Positions 9,696-17,055 of a DNA stretch of 64,000 nt are shown here, in pieces. Where the stretch lies: the NCBI RefSeq assembly GCF_022023855.1, contig NZ_CP059449.1, forward strand, positions 1,970,501 through 2,034,500, read 5' to 3'. The position numbers were made by a program, and so were the translations under genes. How positions within the stretch are numbered: position 1 is the stretch's first letter; the number at the start of each line of letters is the position of its first letter. The notes beneath the pieces are model-generated. The model was given only the letters and a program-made list of their open reading frames with translations. It did no database searches and was not told where the DNA came from. The stretch comes from Azospirillum brasilense (GTDB taxonomy: Bacteria > Pseudomonadota > Alphaproteobacteria > Azospirillales > Azospirillaceae).

Positions 9696-10748
9696 TTACA
9701 GGGATTCTAAGAAATCTGACAAATCTTTAATATCCGTGGGTAGCGGCGCCTGGAAGCGGACCGTCTCACCCGTTGCGGGGTGTCGGAAGGTCAGCCCCAC
9801 GGCGTGCAACGCCTGCCGTGGAAAGCCAACAAACCGCTCGCGATGGGGTTCCGGCAGGGCTGACGCGTGCTTGCCGCCGGCGCGTCCGGCACGTCCCTTG
9901 CCATAGAGCGGGTCGCCCACGATGGGATGGCCGATGTGCGCCATGTGCACGCGGATCTGATGGGTGCGCCCGGTCTCCAGCGTGCATTCGACCAGCGCCA
10001 GCGCGGTGCCGAAGGAGCGGACGACGCGGTAGCGGGTGGCCGCGTGCTTGCCGCCGCCGGTGACCACGGTCATCTTCTTGCGGTCGCTGCTGCTGCGCCC
10101 GATGTTGCCCTCGATCCGCCCCTCGCGGGGGGAAGGGACGCCCCAGACGATCGCCTGGTAGGTGCGGCTGAGCGTGCGGCCGGAGAACTGCTCCGTCAGC
10201 GCGTGGTGCGCGCGGTCGTTCTTGGCGACGACCATCAGGCCGCTGGTGTCCTTGTCGAGCCGGTGGACGATCCCCGGACGCCGCACGCCGCCGATGCCCG
10301 ACAGGCTGTCGCCGCAATGGGCGAGCAGGGCGTTGACCAGCGTGCCGTCCGGATTGCCGGCGGCGGGGTGGACCACCATGCCGGCGGGCTTGTCGATCAC
10401 CAACACGTCCTCATCCTCATAGACCACGTCCAGGGGTATGTCCTGGGCCTCGGGCTGTGCAGGTTCAGCTTCGGGGATGAAAACGTCGAAAGTTTGTCCG
10501 GGCTTCACCTTCACGGAAGGGTCCGTGACCGTCCGCCCATTGCCGTCCTGCACGCAGCCCTGCGCCAGCAACGCCTGCACGCGCGACCGCGACAGGCCGG
10601 GAAGCCCCGTCGCCAGGGCCTTGTCGAGCCGCTGGCCGCCGGCGTCGTCCGGAACGCTCCAGTGCTGCCGCGCGCCTTCGCCGGTTTCGCCATCCTGCGT
10701 TCCGGTGTATTCGTCCTCATCGTCGTCGATTTCGGTGCGTTCGGGCAT
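9696..10748 (-). CDS. rluD: Large-subunit rRNA pseudouridine synthase, RluD type
   Basis: Converts uridines of 23S rRNA helix 69 to pseudouridine during late 50S assembly. Domains in order: an acidic N-terminal stretch, an S4-like RNA-binding domain (RLDKALATGLPGLSRSRVQ, about residues 40-90), then the catalytic domain with HRLDKDTSGLMVVAK, whose Asp is the nucleophile. The start at the ATG at 10748 (MPERTEIDDD) gives 350 residues, slightly longer than E. coli RluD because of the acidic leader; the frame is open to 10841. It is divergent from a small membrane protein gene with only 46 bp between the start codons. RluC/RluA-type specificity cannot be strictly excluded. Confidence 0.9.
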   Translation of the reverse strand: MPERTEIDDDEDEYTGTQDGETGEGARQHWSVPDDAGGQRLDKALATGLPGLSRSRVQALLAQGCVQDGNGRTVTDPSVKVKPGQTFDVFIPEAEPAQPEAQDIPLDVVYEDEDVLVIDKPAGMVVHPAAGNPDGTLVNALLAHCGDSLSGIGGVRRPGIVHRLDKDTSGLMVVAKNDRAHHALTEQFSGRTLSRTYQAIVWGVPSPREGRIEGNIGRSSSDRKKMTVVTGGGKHAATRYRVVRSFGTALALVECTLETGRTHQIRVHMAHIGHPIVGDPLYGKGRAGRAGGKHASALPEPHRERFVGFPRQALHAVGLTFRHPATGETVRFQAPLPTDIKDLSDFLESL

Positions 10749-10794
10749 CGTTCGGCAAAACTCCTCACATTCGCGCGAGAGTGGACCCCAAACC

Positions 10795-11121
10795 GTGCAG
10801 TTCCTCAAGGCACTCATCGTCATCATGGGCGTGATGATCATCGCCGGCTTCGCGTTCCTCGGCGTCGAACTCTACAAGCGCATCAGTGATCCGGAGCGCC
10901 GGGCCGGCGCCGACACCGAGCGGGCCGCCGCCCCCGCGGGCCGGATGGAGGAGGTCACGTTGGGCCTGCCGGCGGGCGCGCGCCTGGGCGACCCGGTGGC
11001 GGTGGGCAACCGCGTCGTCTTCCGCGTCACCATACCGGACGCCGCGGACCGCCTCTATGTGATGGACCCGCGCACCGGCGCCATCGCCGTGACCGTCACC
11101 GCCGGAGCCGCTACGCCATGA
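10795..11121 (+). CDS. Small membrane-anchored protein (DUF6476-like)
   Basis: 108-residue protein with one N-terminal membrane helix (about residues 5-23, LIVIMGVMIIAGFAFLGV) and a beta-rich soluble domain (LPAGARLGDPVAVGNRVVF; RLYVMDPRTGAI) that probably lies in the periplasm. The start is GTG at 10795. Small proteins of this type are found beside rluD in alphaproteobacteria, and I associate them from memory with DUF6476. Its stop overlaps the start of the threonine aldolase gene (ATGA), so the two are translationally coupled. Function unknown. Confidence 0.75.
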   Translation: MQFLKALIVIMGVMIIAGFAFLGVELYKRISDPERRAGADTERAAAPAGRMEEVTLGLPAGARLGDPVAVGNRVVFRVTIPDAADRLYVMDPRTGAIAVTVTAGAATP

Positions 11122-12167
11122 CCAACGCCCTCGTCTACGACTTCCGCAGCGACAATGTGGCCGGCGCCGCGCCGGAGGTGGTCAACGCCCTGGCCGCGGC
11201 CGCGGTCGGGTCCGCCGATCCCTATGGGCAGGATCCGCTGACCGCCGGCGTCACCCGCCGCCTGTGCGCCCTCTTCGAGGCTGAGGTGACGGTGTTTCCG
11301 GTCGCCACCGGGACGGCGGCCAACGCGCTGGCCCTGTCGGCCCTGGTGCCGCCCTACGGCGCGGTCTACTGCCACCAGGAAAGCCACATCCACGTCGACG
11401 AGTGCGGCGCGCCGGAAATGGCCACCGGCGGGGCTAAGCTGGTGCCGCTGTCCGGGGAGGGCGGGAAGCTGACCACTGCCGCCCTGACCGCGGCGCTGGC
11501 CGGGGCAGGCATCGGCGTGGTGCATCGGGTGCAGCCCGCCGCCCTCAGCCTGACCCAGGCGACGGAGGCCGGCACGGTCTACCGTCCGCAGGAGGTGGCG
11601 GCCCTGTCCGACGTCGCCCACGCCCACGGCATGGCGGTGCACATGGACGGCGCCCGCTTCGCCAACGCGGTGGCCCGGCTGGGCTGCGCCCCGGCGGAGG
11701 TGACCTGGAAGGCCGGGGTGGACGTTCTGTCGCTGGGCGGTACCAAGGGTGGCTGCCTCGCCGCCGAGGCCGTGGTGTTCTTCAACCCGGCGCTGGCCGA
11801 GGATTTCGGCTTCCTGCGCAAGCGGGCCGGGCATCTGGTGTCCAAGGGCCGCTTCCTGTCGGCGCAGCTCGACGCCTGGCTGGCCGACGATCTGTGGCTG
11901 CGGCTGGCCCGCCACGCCAACGCCATGGCCGACCGGCTGTCGCAGGGCCTTGCCGCTCTGCCGGGGGCGGAACTGGCCCATCCGGTGGAGGCCAACGAGG
12001 TCTTCTTGCGGCTGCCCGCTGCGGTGGCCGATGGGCTGGAGGCGGCGGGTTACCGCTTCTACCGCTGGGAGGGTGATCTGCTGCGTCTGGTCACCGCCTT
12101 CGACACGCCGCAGGCCGTCGTGAACTCTTTTCTGAAAATCGCCAGAGATCTGTCAGAAAAGGCTTGA
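11118..12167 (+). CDS. Low-specificity L-threonine aldolase
   Basis: PLP enzyme of fold type I that cleaves L-threonine or allo-threonine to glycine and acetaldehyde. The 349-residue length fits the family. Visible markers are the N-terminal FRSDN, GTAANALAL in the PLP phosphate region, the HMDGARFANA segment with the PLP-pairing Asp (about residue 177), and SLGGTKGG with the Schiff-base lysine at about 210. It overlaps the upstream small gene by four bases. Glycine made here could feed the glycine cleavage system encoded at 48-52.6 kb. The ltaE symbol is likely but substrate preference is not provable from sequence. Confidence 0.88.
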   Translation: MTNALVYDFRSDNVAGAAPEVVNALAAAAVGSADPYGQDPLTAGVTRRLCALFEAEVTVFPVATGTAANALALSALVPPYGAVYCHQESHIHVDECGAPEMATGGAKLVPLSGEGGKLTTAALTAALAGAGIGVVHRVQPAALSLTQATEAGTVYRPQEVAALSDVAHAHGMAVHMDGARFANAVARLGCAPAEVTWKAGVDVLSLGGTKGGCLAAEAVVFFNPALAEDFGFLRKRAGHLVSKGRFLSAQLDAWLADDLWLRLARHANAMADRLSQGLAALPGAELAHPVEANEVFLRLPAAVADGLEAAGYRFYRWEGDLLRLVTAFDTPQAVVNSFLKIARDLSEKA

Positions 12168-12175
12168 TCGGGCAG

Positions 12176-12198
12176 GGTGGGTTCGCTAAAAACCCGCC
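12176..12198 (+). terminator. Hairpin after threonine aldolase gene
   Basis: Eight-base-pair stem GGTGGGTT / AACCCGCC (one G-U pair) with a 7-base A-containing loop, just downstream of the stop codon. There is no clear T tract, so it is a terminator-like hairpin rather than a certain terminator. A second hairpin (GACGACG-CCA-CGTCGTC) follows at about 12204-12220. Confidence 0.45.
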
Positions 12199-12235
12199 AC
12201 GCCGACGACGCCACGTCGTCAGACGACGAAAGACT

Positions 12236-12311
12236 GTCCCCTTCGTCTAGAGGCCTAGGACACCGCCCTCTCACGGCGGTAACAGGGGTTCGAATCCCCT
12301 AGGGGACGCCA
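12236..12311 (+). tRNA. tRNA-Glu (anticodon CUC), copy 1
   Basis: Complete cloverleaf: acceptor GTCCCCT pairing with AGGGGAC, anticodon stem CCGCC/GGCGG around loop CTCTCAC (anticodon CTC, reading GAG), T loop GGTTCGAATCC, and an encoded 3' CCA. Identical to copy 2. Confidence 0.96.
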
Positions 12312-12349
12312 CTTTCGTTCGGCTGGCAACCGAGCATCGCCCGATGAAG

Positions 12350-12425
12350 GTCCCCTTCGTCTAGAGGCCTAGGACACCGCCCTCTCACGGCGGTAACAGG
12401 GGTTCGAATCCCCTAGGGGACGCCA
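12350..12425 (+). tRNA. tRNA-Glu (anticodon CUC), copy 2
   Basis: Exact repeat of the preceding 76-base tRNA, separated from it by a 38-base unrelated spacer, so the two are probably processed from one transcript. The CCA end is encoded. Confidence 0.96.
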
Positions 12426-12447
12426 TCCTTTCCGGCATCAACGATCC

Positions 12448-12471
12448 ACGGCCCGCCATTCGGCGGGCCGT
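12448..12471 (+). terminator. Terminator of the tRNA-Glu pair
   Basis: Strong GC stem ACGGCCCGCC / GGCGGGCCGT with a very short loop, followed by the T-rich TCGTCGTTTC. It lies 22 bases after the second tRNA. Confidence 0.75.
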
Positions 12472-12516
12472 CGTCGTTTCCGCACCATGCACCGGCGCCA
12501 TCCAGCCGTGTCCCCC

Positions 12517-13275
12517 TCAGCTCTTGCGGATCAGGAAGGACATGGAGTCCGCGGTCTCGTAGAGCGCAACGCCGCAGCGGCAGCGCATCGCCGCGTAGTC
12601 GTAATCATTGCCGCCGCATTTGTGGCAGTGCAGAGGCAGGCGGGTGCGTCGGTACAACTCGATCCCGGCGATGTCCGCGTGCAGCGACTTCACCTCCTCC
12701 GCCGTGAAGAAGTCCTTGGACGCCAAGCCCGCGGCCAGCGTGTCGGTGAAGGGAACCCCCGTCGTCCGGATGTGCTGAAGGGCGAGGAGCACCTGGAGGC
12801 TGGTGGCCGGGGGCTGGGCGTAATCGGCGCAATAGGCCCGGTAGAGGCTGTGGTCCGGGTGCGAGGTGTGGACATCCTCCAGGATGTACAGGCCGCCGCT
12901 GCGCAGGTGGGGCAGGGACTGGGTCAGGCACCACGCCTGATGCTGGGGGATGTGGCTGCCGTCCTCGATGATGAGGTCGAAGAGGATGCCGTTGGCCCGC
13001 AGGCTGCGCCCGATGTGCTCGGGATCGTTCTGGTCGAACCGCACATACTGGATGCGGTCATCCTGCGGCCATTCCGGCTGCGGCTCCAGGATATCGGCGC
13101 CGATGATGAAGGCATCCGGAAACTGGGAGCGCAGCCAACGGATCGAATCGCCCCGGAACACCCCGTATTCCAGGATGATCCGCACCGGCCCCAGGGTCTG
13201 GAAGGCCTGACGGTAGGTGTCGATGTACTGGTGCCAGTAATGCTTGTCGGAACCCGTCCCGTCCACATTGCCCAT
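12517..13275 (-). CDS. SAM-methyltransferase-like protein with C-terminal zinc ribbon
   Basis: 252-residue protein resembling the class I fold of macrocin-O-methyltransferase/cephalosporin-hydroxylase-like proteins: EYGVFRGDSIRWL in the SAM-site position, GADILEP, FDLIIEDGSH and GGLYILEDVHTS. The last 40 residues form a putative zinc ribbon, CHKCGG followed by CRCG. The ATG at 13275 has GGGGA six bases upstream; a TTG at 13281 is less likely. The context (tRNA genes on one side, a lytic transglycosylase gene on the other) says nothing about the substrate. Transfer to a sugar or small molecule is typical of the family, but the target here is unknown. Confidence 0.7.
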   Translation of the reverse strand: MGNVDGTGSDKHYWHQYIDTYRQAFQTLGPVRIILEYGVFRGDSIRWLRSQFPDAFIIGADILEPQPEWPQDDRIQYVRFDQNDPEHIGRSLRANGILFDLIIEDGSHIPQHQAWCLTQSLPHLRSGGLYILEDVHTSHPDHSLYRAYCADYAQPPATSLQVLLALQHIRTTGVPFTDTLAAGLASKDFFTAEEVKSLHADIAGIELYRRTRLPLHCHKCGGNDYDYAAMRCRCGVALYETADSMSFLIRKS

Positions 13276-13289
13276 CCGCAATCCCCATC

Positions 13290-13324
13290 GCCGGCTTTTT
13301 CCGCATGATACGGGAAAAGCCGGC
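13290..13324. other. Perfect hairpin between transglycosylase and methyltransferase genes
   Basis: Stem GCCGGCTTTT / AAAAGCCGGC, extended by CCG/CGG, around a 7-base loop. It lies just past the transglycosylase stop and just before the methyltransferase start, so it may end the first transcript. The T run is inside the stem, so it is not a canonical intrinsic terminator. Confidence 0.5.
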
Positions 13325-13333
13325 GGGAGCGCT

Positions 13334-14329
13334 TCACCGTTTCGTGGAAACGCCCGGACGGGAGACGCTCAATTCGGCGACCTCCTCCTGCTTGGCGGCG
13401 GGCAGGCCGGCCGAGCGCACCACGCCGGGGTCGTGGGGATGGACACGGCGCGGGTAAACGCTGTGGACCTTGACCACATAATCCTGCGTCTCGCGGTAGG
13501 GCGGGACACCCTTGTATTGGAGCACCGCTCCTTCGCCCGCGTTGTAGCCGGCCAGAGCCAGCGTCACGTTGCCGTCGAAATAGGCCAGCAGCCAGCGCAG
13601 ATACTTCATGCCGCCGCGCAGGTTCTGCTCGGGGTCGAAGGGCTTGGTCACGCCGAAGCGCTCCGCCGTCTCGGGGATCAACTGCATCAGCCCCATGGCG
13701 TTCTTTTCCGACACCACATCCACGCGGTAGCCGGATTCCACGGCGATCACCGCCAGCACCAGATCGGGGTCGAGCCCGTAGCTGGGGGCCATCTTGGTGA
13801 CCATGGCGCGGATTTCCTTGGGCGGCATGCGGATCACGCCCCAGCGCACGCTCGGCGGTTCGCAGCGGTCGGGCGCCTTTCCCGCCGCGCTCCTGTTGGA
13901 GGTGCTGGCCGGCTTGACCATCTGCGCCGCGTCCTCGTTGCCCAGTTGGGCGGCGCGGCGCAGCCAGGAGCGGCCAAGCTCCTCGTCCTTCGACACCGCA
14001 CCACGCCCGGCCATGTGCATGCGCCCGGCACGGTAGGCCGCTTCGGCGTAGTCCTGGCGGGCCGCCCGGCAATAGAGGGAGAGGGCCATCCGCTCGTCCC
14101 GGTTCACGCCTTTGCCGACCTCGTAGCGCATGGCCAGCTCATACTGGGCGCGGGCGCTGCCCTTGCCGGCGAGCGCCTCCAGCGCGCGGATCGTGCGCTC
14201 ACCCGTGCTCTGGAAGACGGGAGGTGGGGCCGCCGCCGTCTGGACCGATGCGTCCTGGGCCGTGGCCGGCAACGCCGTCAGGAAGGACGCGATCAGCCCG
14301 CCGGCGGCCAGAGCCACCGCGTTTTTCAC
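13334..14329 (-). CDS. Lytic transglycosylase with Sel1 repeats
   Basis: Periplasmic murein-cleaving enzyme. The start is uncertain; the GTG at 14329 gives a clean signal peptide (KNAVALAAGGLIASFLTAL, cleavage near PATAQ). Next come two Sel1-like TPR repeats (about residues 45-120, e.g. AQYELAMRYEVGKGVNRDE and AEAAYRAGRMHMAGRGAV). The SLT domain follows, with VIAVESGY carrying the catalytic Glu, then NAMGLMQLIPETAERFGV and ALAGYNAGEGAV. The 331-residue size suits this hybrid. The open frame reaches 14659, but that extension looks non-coding. It may recycle murein or open it for envelope machines. Confidence 0.85.
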   Translation of the reverse strand: MKNAVALAAGGLIASFLTALPATAQDASVQTAAAPPPVFQSTGERTIRALEALAGKGSARAQYELAMRYEVGKGVNRDERMALSLYCRAARQDYAEAAYRAGRMHMAGRGAVSKDEELGRSWLRRAAQLGNEDAAQMVKPASTSNRSAAGKAPDRCEPPSVRWGVIRMPPKEIRAMVTKMAPSYGLDPDLVLAVIAVESGYRVDVVSEKNAMGLMQLIPETAERFGVTKPFDPEQNLRGGMKYLRWLLAYFDGNVTLALAGYNAGEGAVLQYKGVPPYRETQDYVVKVHSVYPRRVHPHDPGVVRSAGLPAAKQEEVAELSVSRPGVSTKR

Positions 14330-14965
14330 CGTCTTGACGCAGCTTTTGCCGACTGGTGAAGTCGGCCGGTCTTTCGGCGTATGCGGGAAGATCGGCGCGC
14401 TAGCGCCAACGTCCGGCTGTCCACGAAAGACGTAATGCGATATGGTTCCGGCCAACAGAGGAAGCGGACCGCAATGAAATAAGACTTCCGCTAAGGGACG
14501 GAAACGCCGCCTACACAGAGAAGAAGAACCGCTGGCAGCGGACCTGCGGATGGATGAATGAGCGAATTCATCGTTGGCCATAGACATGGCTATCCCGCAA
14601 AGGAGATTTGAGGTCGGTTGGTGAAAGCCAGCCGGCCTTTTCCTTTTAAGCAAAGTCATGAAGCCTCCCGTATGTCCGGAGACGATACCTCATCCCCGAT
14701 CGAATGCTACGGGAGCAATCGGACGATTCATGGCATTTAGGGGTAATCTCGCCAAATTGTTAAGGGGCTTAGCCTTTTTCCCAACTGGCAGCCTCTGTGG
14801 TGCGCCATTACGTACTGATGGACCGACGATTGTCGTTGGAGAATCCGGTTATGCCCCGCGCGCATTCGGCGCAAGGCGGGGGCCGGAGCGATGGTTCGGG
14901 CGTTTCCAGACGCGCCCGGAATGATCGGGACATCTTTCGGTACACAAGGAGGCAGCGTTCCACCG
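14330..14965. other. 636-bp intergenic region between divergent transglycosylase and ECF sigma genes
   Basis: No convincing gene: the short open frames here lack coding character and ribosome sites. It should hold the promoters of both flanking genes. Composition is slightly less GC-rich than its surroundings, notably around 14735-14785. An AAGGAGG sequence at 14947-14953 is the likely ribosome site of the sigma factor, although it is 12-13 bases from the ATG. I see no clear -35/-10 pair. Confidence 0.5.
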
Positions 14966-15670
14966 ATGGCGAACCACGTCGCGAGTTCCTTGCGCCGTCC
15001 GGCAAGCAGCCCCGCGCCGCTTGACCCCGTCGCCCTCAAGCCGGTGATGGGAAGCCGCCGTGCGGACGAGGACGAGTTGAACGTTGCGGTCGAAGCCGAG
15101 GATGGCGTCGAAGCCGACGATCCGGCCGTCGAAGACACGGCGGAAGCGTCTTCGGCGCCGCTGGCGCCCCCCGATCCGGCGATCATCGCACAGATCGAGG
15201 CGGAAATTCCGCGTTTGCGCCGTTTCGCCCGCGCCATGGTGCGGGACGCCACGCTGGCTGACGATCTCGTGCAGGAATGTCTGGAGCGCGCCTTGTCGCG
15301 CCTGCATCTCTGGCGGCCCGGCAGCAACCTGCGTGCTTGGCTCTTCACCATTCTGCGCAACCTGCACATCAACGGCATCCGTCGCCGGCAGGCGGTCGTG
15401 GACATCGACGGGGAAGGGCAGGCGGCGATCGGCGCCGCCCATGGCGGTCAGTTCGTCCGGCTGGAGCTGCGCGACCTGAAGCGCGCGCTCGGCCTGCTGC
15501 CGACCGAACAGCGGGAGGTGGTCCTGTTGATCGGGCTGGAGGGCATCTCCTACGGCGAGGCGGCGGACATTCTCGGTATCTCCATCGGCACCGTGAAGTC
15601 GCGCCTGTCGCGCGGCCGTCGTGCCCTGCGCCAGCTCATGGAAGGGCATAGCCCGACCGACGACGATTGA
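14966..15670 (+). CDS. ECF-family RNA polymerase sigma factor
   Basis: 234-residue extracytoplasmic-function sigma factor. The first 75 residues are an acidic, low-complexity extension (DEDELNVAVEAEDGVEADD) uncommon for the family. Region 2 follows (RFARAMVRDATLADDLVQE and LRAWLFTILRNLHIN) and then region 4 (LPTEQREVVLLIGLEGISY and ADILGISIGTVKSRLSRGR). No anti-sigma factor gene is adjacent, unlike the usual arrangement. The start at 14966 is supported by AAGGAGG, though with a long spacing; the frame is open to 14891. A strong terminator follows. The region 2 and 4 sequences recall the EcfG general-stress group, but I cannot prove membership by eye. Confidence 0.88.
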   Translation: MANHVASSLRRPASSPAPLDPVALKPVMGSRRADEDELNVAVEAEDGVEADDPAVEDTAEASSAPLAPPDPAIIAQIEAEIPRLRRFARAMVRDATLADDLVQECLERALSRLHLWRPGSNLRAWLFTILRNLHINGIRRRQAVVDIDGEGQAAIGAAHGGQFVRLELRDLKRALGLLPTEQREVVLLIGLEGISYGEAADILGISIGTVKSRLSRGRRALRQLMEGHSPTDDD

Positions 15671-15730
15671 TTCGTCGTCATTTCATAGCCGCCCATGTCC
15701 GTAGCCGCTCGTGCCGAGCGCACAGAGAAA

Positions 15731-15760
15731 CCGGCAACGCTCCGGGTGGGGCGTTGCCGG
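15731..15760 (+). terminator. Terminator of the ECF sigma factor gene
   Basis: Perfect 10-bp stem CCGGCAACGC / GCGTTGCCGG with a 10-base loop, 60 bases after the stop codon. No T run follows, but the stem is strong. Confidence 0.65.
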
Positions 15761-15856
15761 TCAGGTGCGAGGCTAACATCGAGAGGCTTTCGGGGTACTC
15801 GCGAGCCCGGCCCTTCGAGACGTGAAAGGCCGGACACGGGCGCGCTGCGGGAAACG

Positions 15857-15880
15857 CCCGCCCGGACGGTTCCGGGCGGG
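15857..15880 (-). terminator. Terminator of the DUF1328 gene
   Basis: Perfect 10-bp stem CCCGCCCGGA / TCCGGGCGGG with a 4-base loop, starting nine bases beyond the stop codon of the small membrane protein gene on the minus strand. Confidence 0.65.
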
Positions 15881-15888
15881 TGCTGGGT

Positions 15889-16053
15889 CTAGCGGCGCCT
15901 GACCAGGCCCAGAATCAAACTCGCCGCGAACAGGATCAGGAAAAGGAAGAACAGGATTTGCGCAATGCCTGAAGAGGCTGACGCAACTCCGCCGAAACCG
16001 AGTGCGCCGGCGATCAGCGCGATCACGAAGAAAACAAGTGCCCAATAGAGCAT
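15889..16053 (-). CDS. Small membrane protein of the DUF1328 (YtjA) family
   Basis: 54-residue protein with two membrane helices. It begins [20 protein letters not shown] and continues [19 protein letters not shown], ending in VRRR. The central GFGGVAS and the tight two-helix layout are typical of DUF1328/YtjA proteins, which are usually 50-60 residues and of unknown function. The ATG at 16053 has a GGGAGG ribosome site. Genes of this family are often under general-stress control in alphaproteobacteria, and an EcfG-like promoter candidate lies about 100 bases upstream. The neighbouring ECF sigma factor gene may be relevant. Confidence 0.88.
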   Translation of the reverse strand: MLYWALVFFVIALIAGALGFGGVASASSGIAQILFFLFLILFAASLILGLVRRR

Positions 16054-16151
16054 CCTAACCTCCCTCGCTCGGTCCGAAGCGCATTACGGCTCGTCCGGCG
16101 CGCAGTCTGTTGAACGTCCTACTCTGTGAAGAGCGTGTCAGTATTGTGCAG

Positions 16152-16177
16152 AACACGCCTCCGCTCTGAAAGGTTCC
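16152..16177 (-). promoter_or_regulatory. Candidate EcfG-type promoter for the DUF1328 gene
   Basis: On the minus strand this reads GGAAC, 17 bases, then TGTT. The general-stress sigma consensus in alphaproteobacteria is GGAAC-N16/17-CGTT, so one base of the -10 element differs. It lies about 100 bases upstream of the start codon. This is a pattern match only. Confidence 0.35.
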
Positions 16178-16383
16178 CGGACCCCGTTCCAGTAAAGAGC
16201 TTTTTTTGGGTAGGGGCGGTCCCATAAGGGGGAGAGGCATCCCGATAACGCTGGCTTGACCGCAACAACGGCCGACGAGCGCTGTTGTCGGGGTCGCCAG
16301 CCTGCTCGGTTCCGGCCGGGCGGGCTAAAAGGCGCAGCGCCGCTGCGGCGGTGCGAGACGCCGTATCGAGAGAAGAGGATGCC

Positions 16384-17037
16384 ATGAACGCCAAACTGTC
16401 CCTCGCCGTTCTCGCCGCGACCCTGGCGGCCGCTCCCACCGCGATGGCCCAGACCTATCAGAACAACGCGCCGCAGGTTCCCTACGAGCGCTCCAGCCCG
16501 TCGGGCCTGCCGACCACCAGCCCGCAGGTGGAAAGCCTGCCCGGCGAGCGGGCCGACCCTTGGAGCGACCGGACCCAGAACCGGATGCCGGACGGCCGCA
16601 TGCCCGACCGTGTGACCAGCGGCACCGCCGAATCCACCGTTGGGTCCGGCGCCGCGGGCACCTACGGCAGCACCGGCACCTATGGGGCGCCCGGCACCTA
16701 TGGTTCGACCGGGAACATGAACAACAGCATGCCGAACAGCGGCGCCATGGGGACCACCGGGTCGGCCACCGGCACCTTGCCCAACACCATGCAGGGCAAC
16801 CGGCAGGTCATCATGAACGTCGATCCCAACACCACCCAGCGCGCCGAGCGCGGCCAGAACCGCAAGGAGCTGATGCAGACCTCATTGCTGAACTACTTCA
16901 GCGCCGCCGGCTTCACCTCGGTCCGCGACTTCCGCAAGCAGGGTGAGAACTACGTGGCGGAGGCCCAGTCGGCCAACGGTACCTGGAGCACCGTGCTGCT
17001 CGACGCCAAGACCGGGACGATCTCCGAAATCCGTTGA
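16384..17037 (+). CDS. Secreted protein with Gly/Thr/Tyr-rich repeats
   Basis: 217-residue exported protein not clearly of a known family. Residues 1-22 are a signal peptide with the cleavage motif AMAQ. A disordered middle follows, rich in Pro, Ser and Thr, including imperfect repeats GTYGSTGTYGAPGTYGSTGN at about residues 97-116. The last 60 residues are an ordered domain (NYFSAAGFTSVRDFRKQGEN, then WSTVLLDAKTGTI) that resembles the small PepSY-like folds of periplasmic proteins. A GAGAAGAGG ribosome site precedes the ATG. It is convergent with the YjbH-like gene 18 bp away. Its place is periplasm or surface; its role is unknown. Confidence 0.75.
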   Translation: MNAKLSLAVLAATLAAAPTAMAQTYQNNAPQVPYERSSPSGLPTTSPQVESLPGERADPWSDRTQNRMPDGRMPDRVTSGTAESTVGSGAAGTYGSTGTYGAPGTYGSTGNMNNSMPNSGAMGTTGSATGTLPNTMQGNRQVIMNVDPNTTQRAERGQNRKELMQTSLLNYFSAAGFTSVRDFRKQGENYVAEAQSANGTWSTVLLDAKTGTISEIR

Positions 17038-17055
17038 TCCCCGGTCCGCAGCGGC

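Noticed and set aside
14658..14924. 88-residue open frame between the transglycosylase and sigma factor genes
   Set aside because: No ribosome site, no coding-like composition and no family; probably chance.
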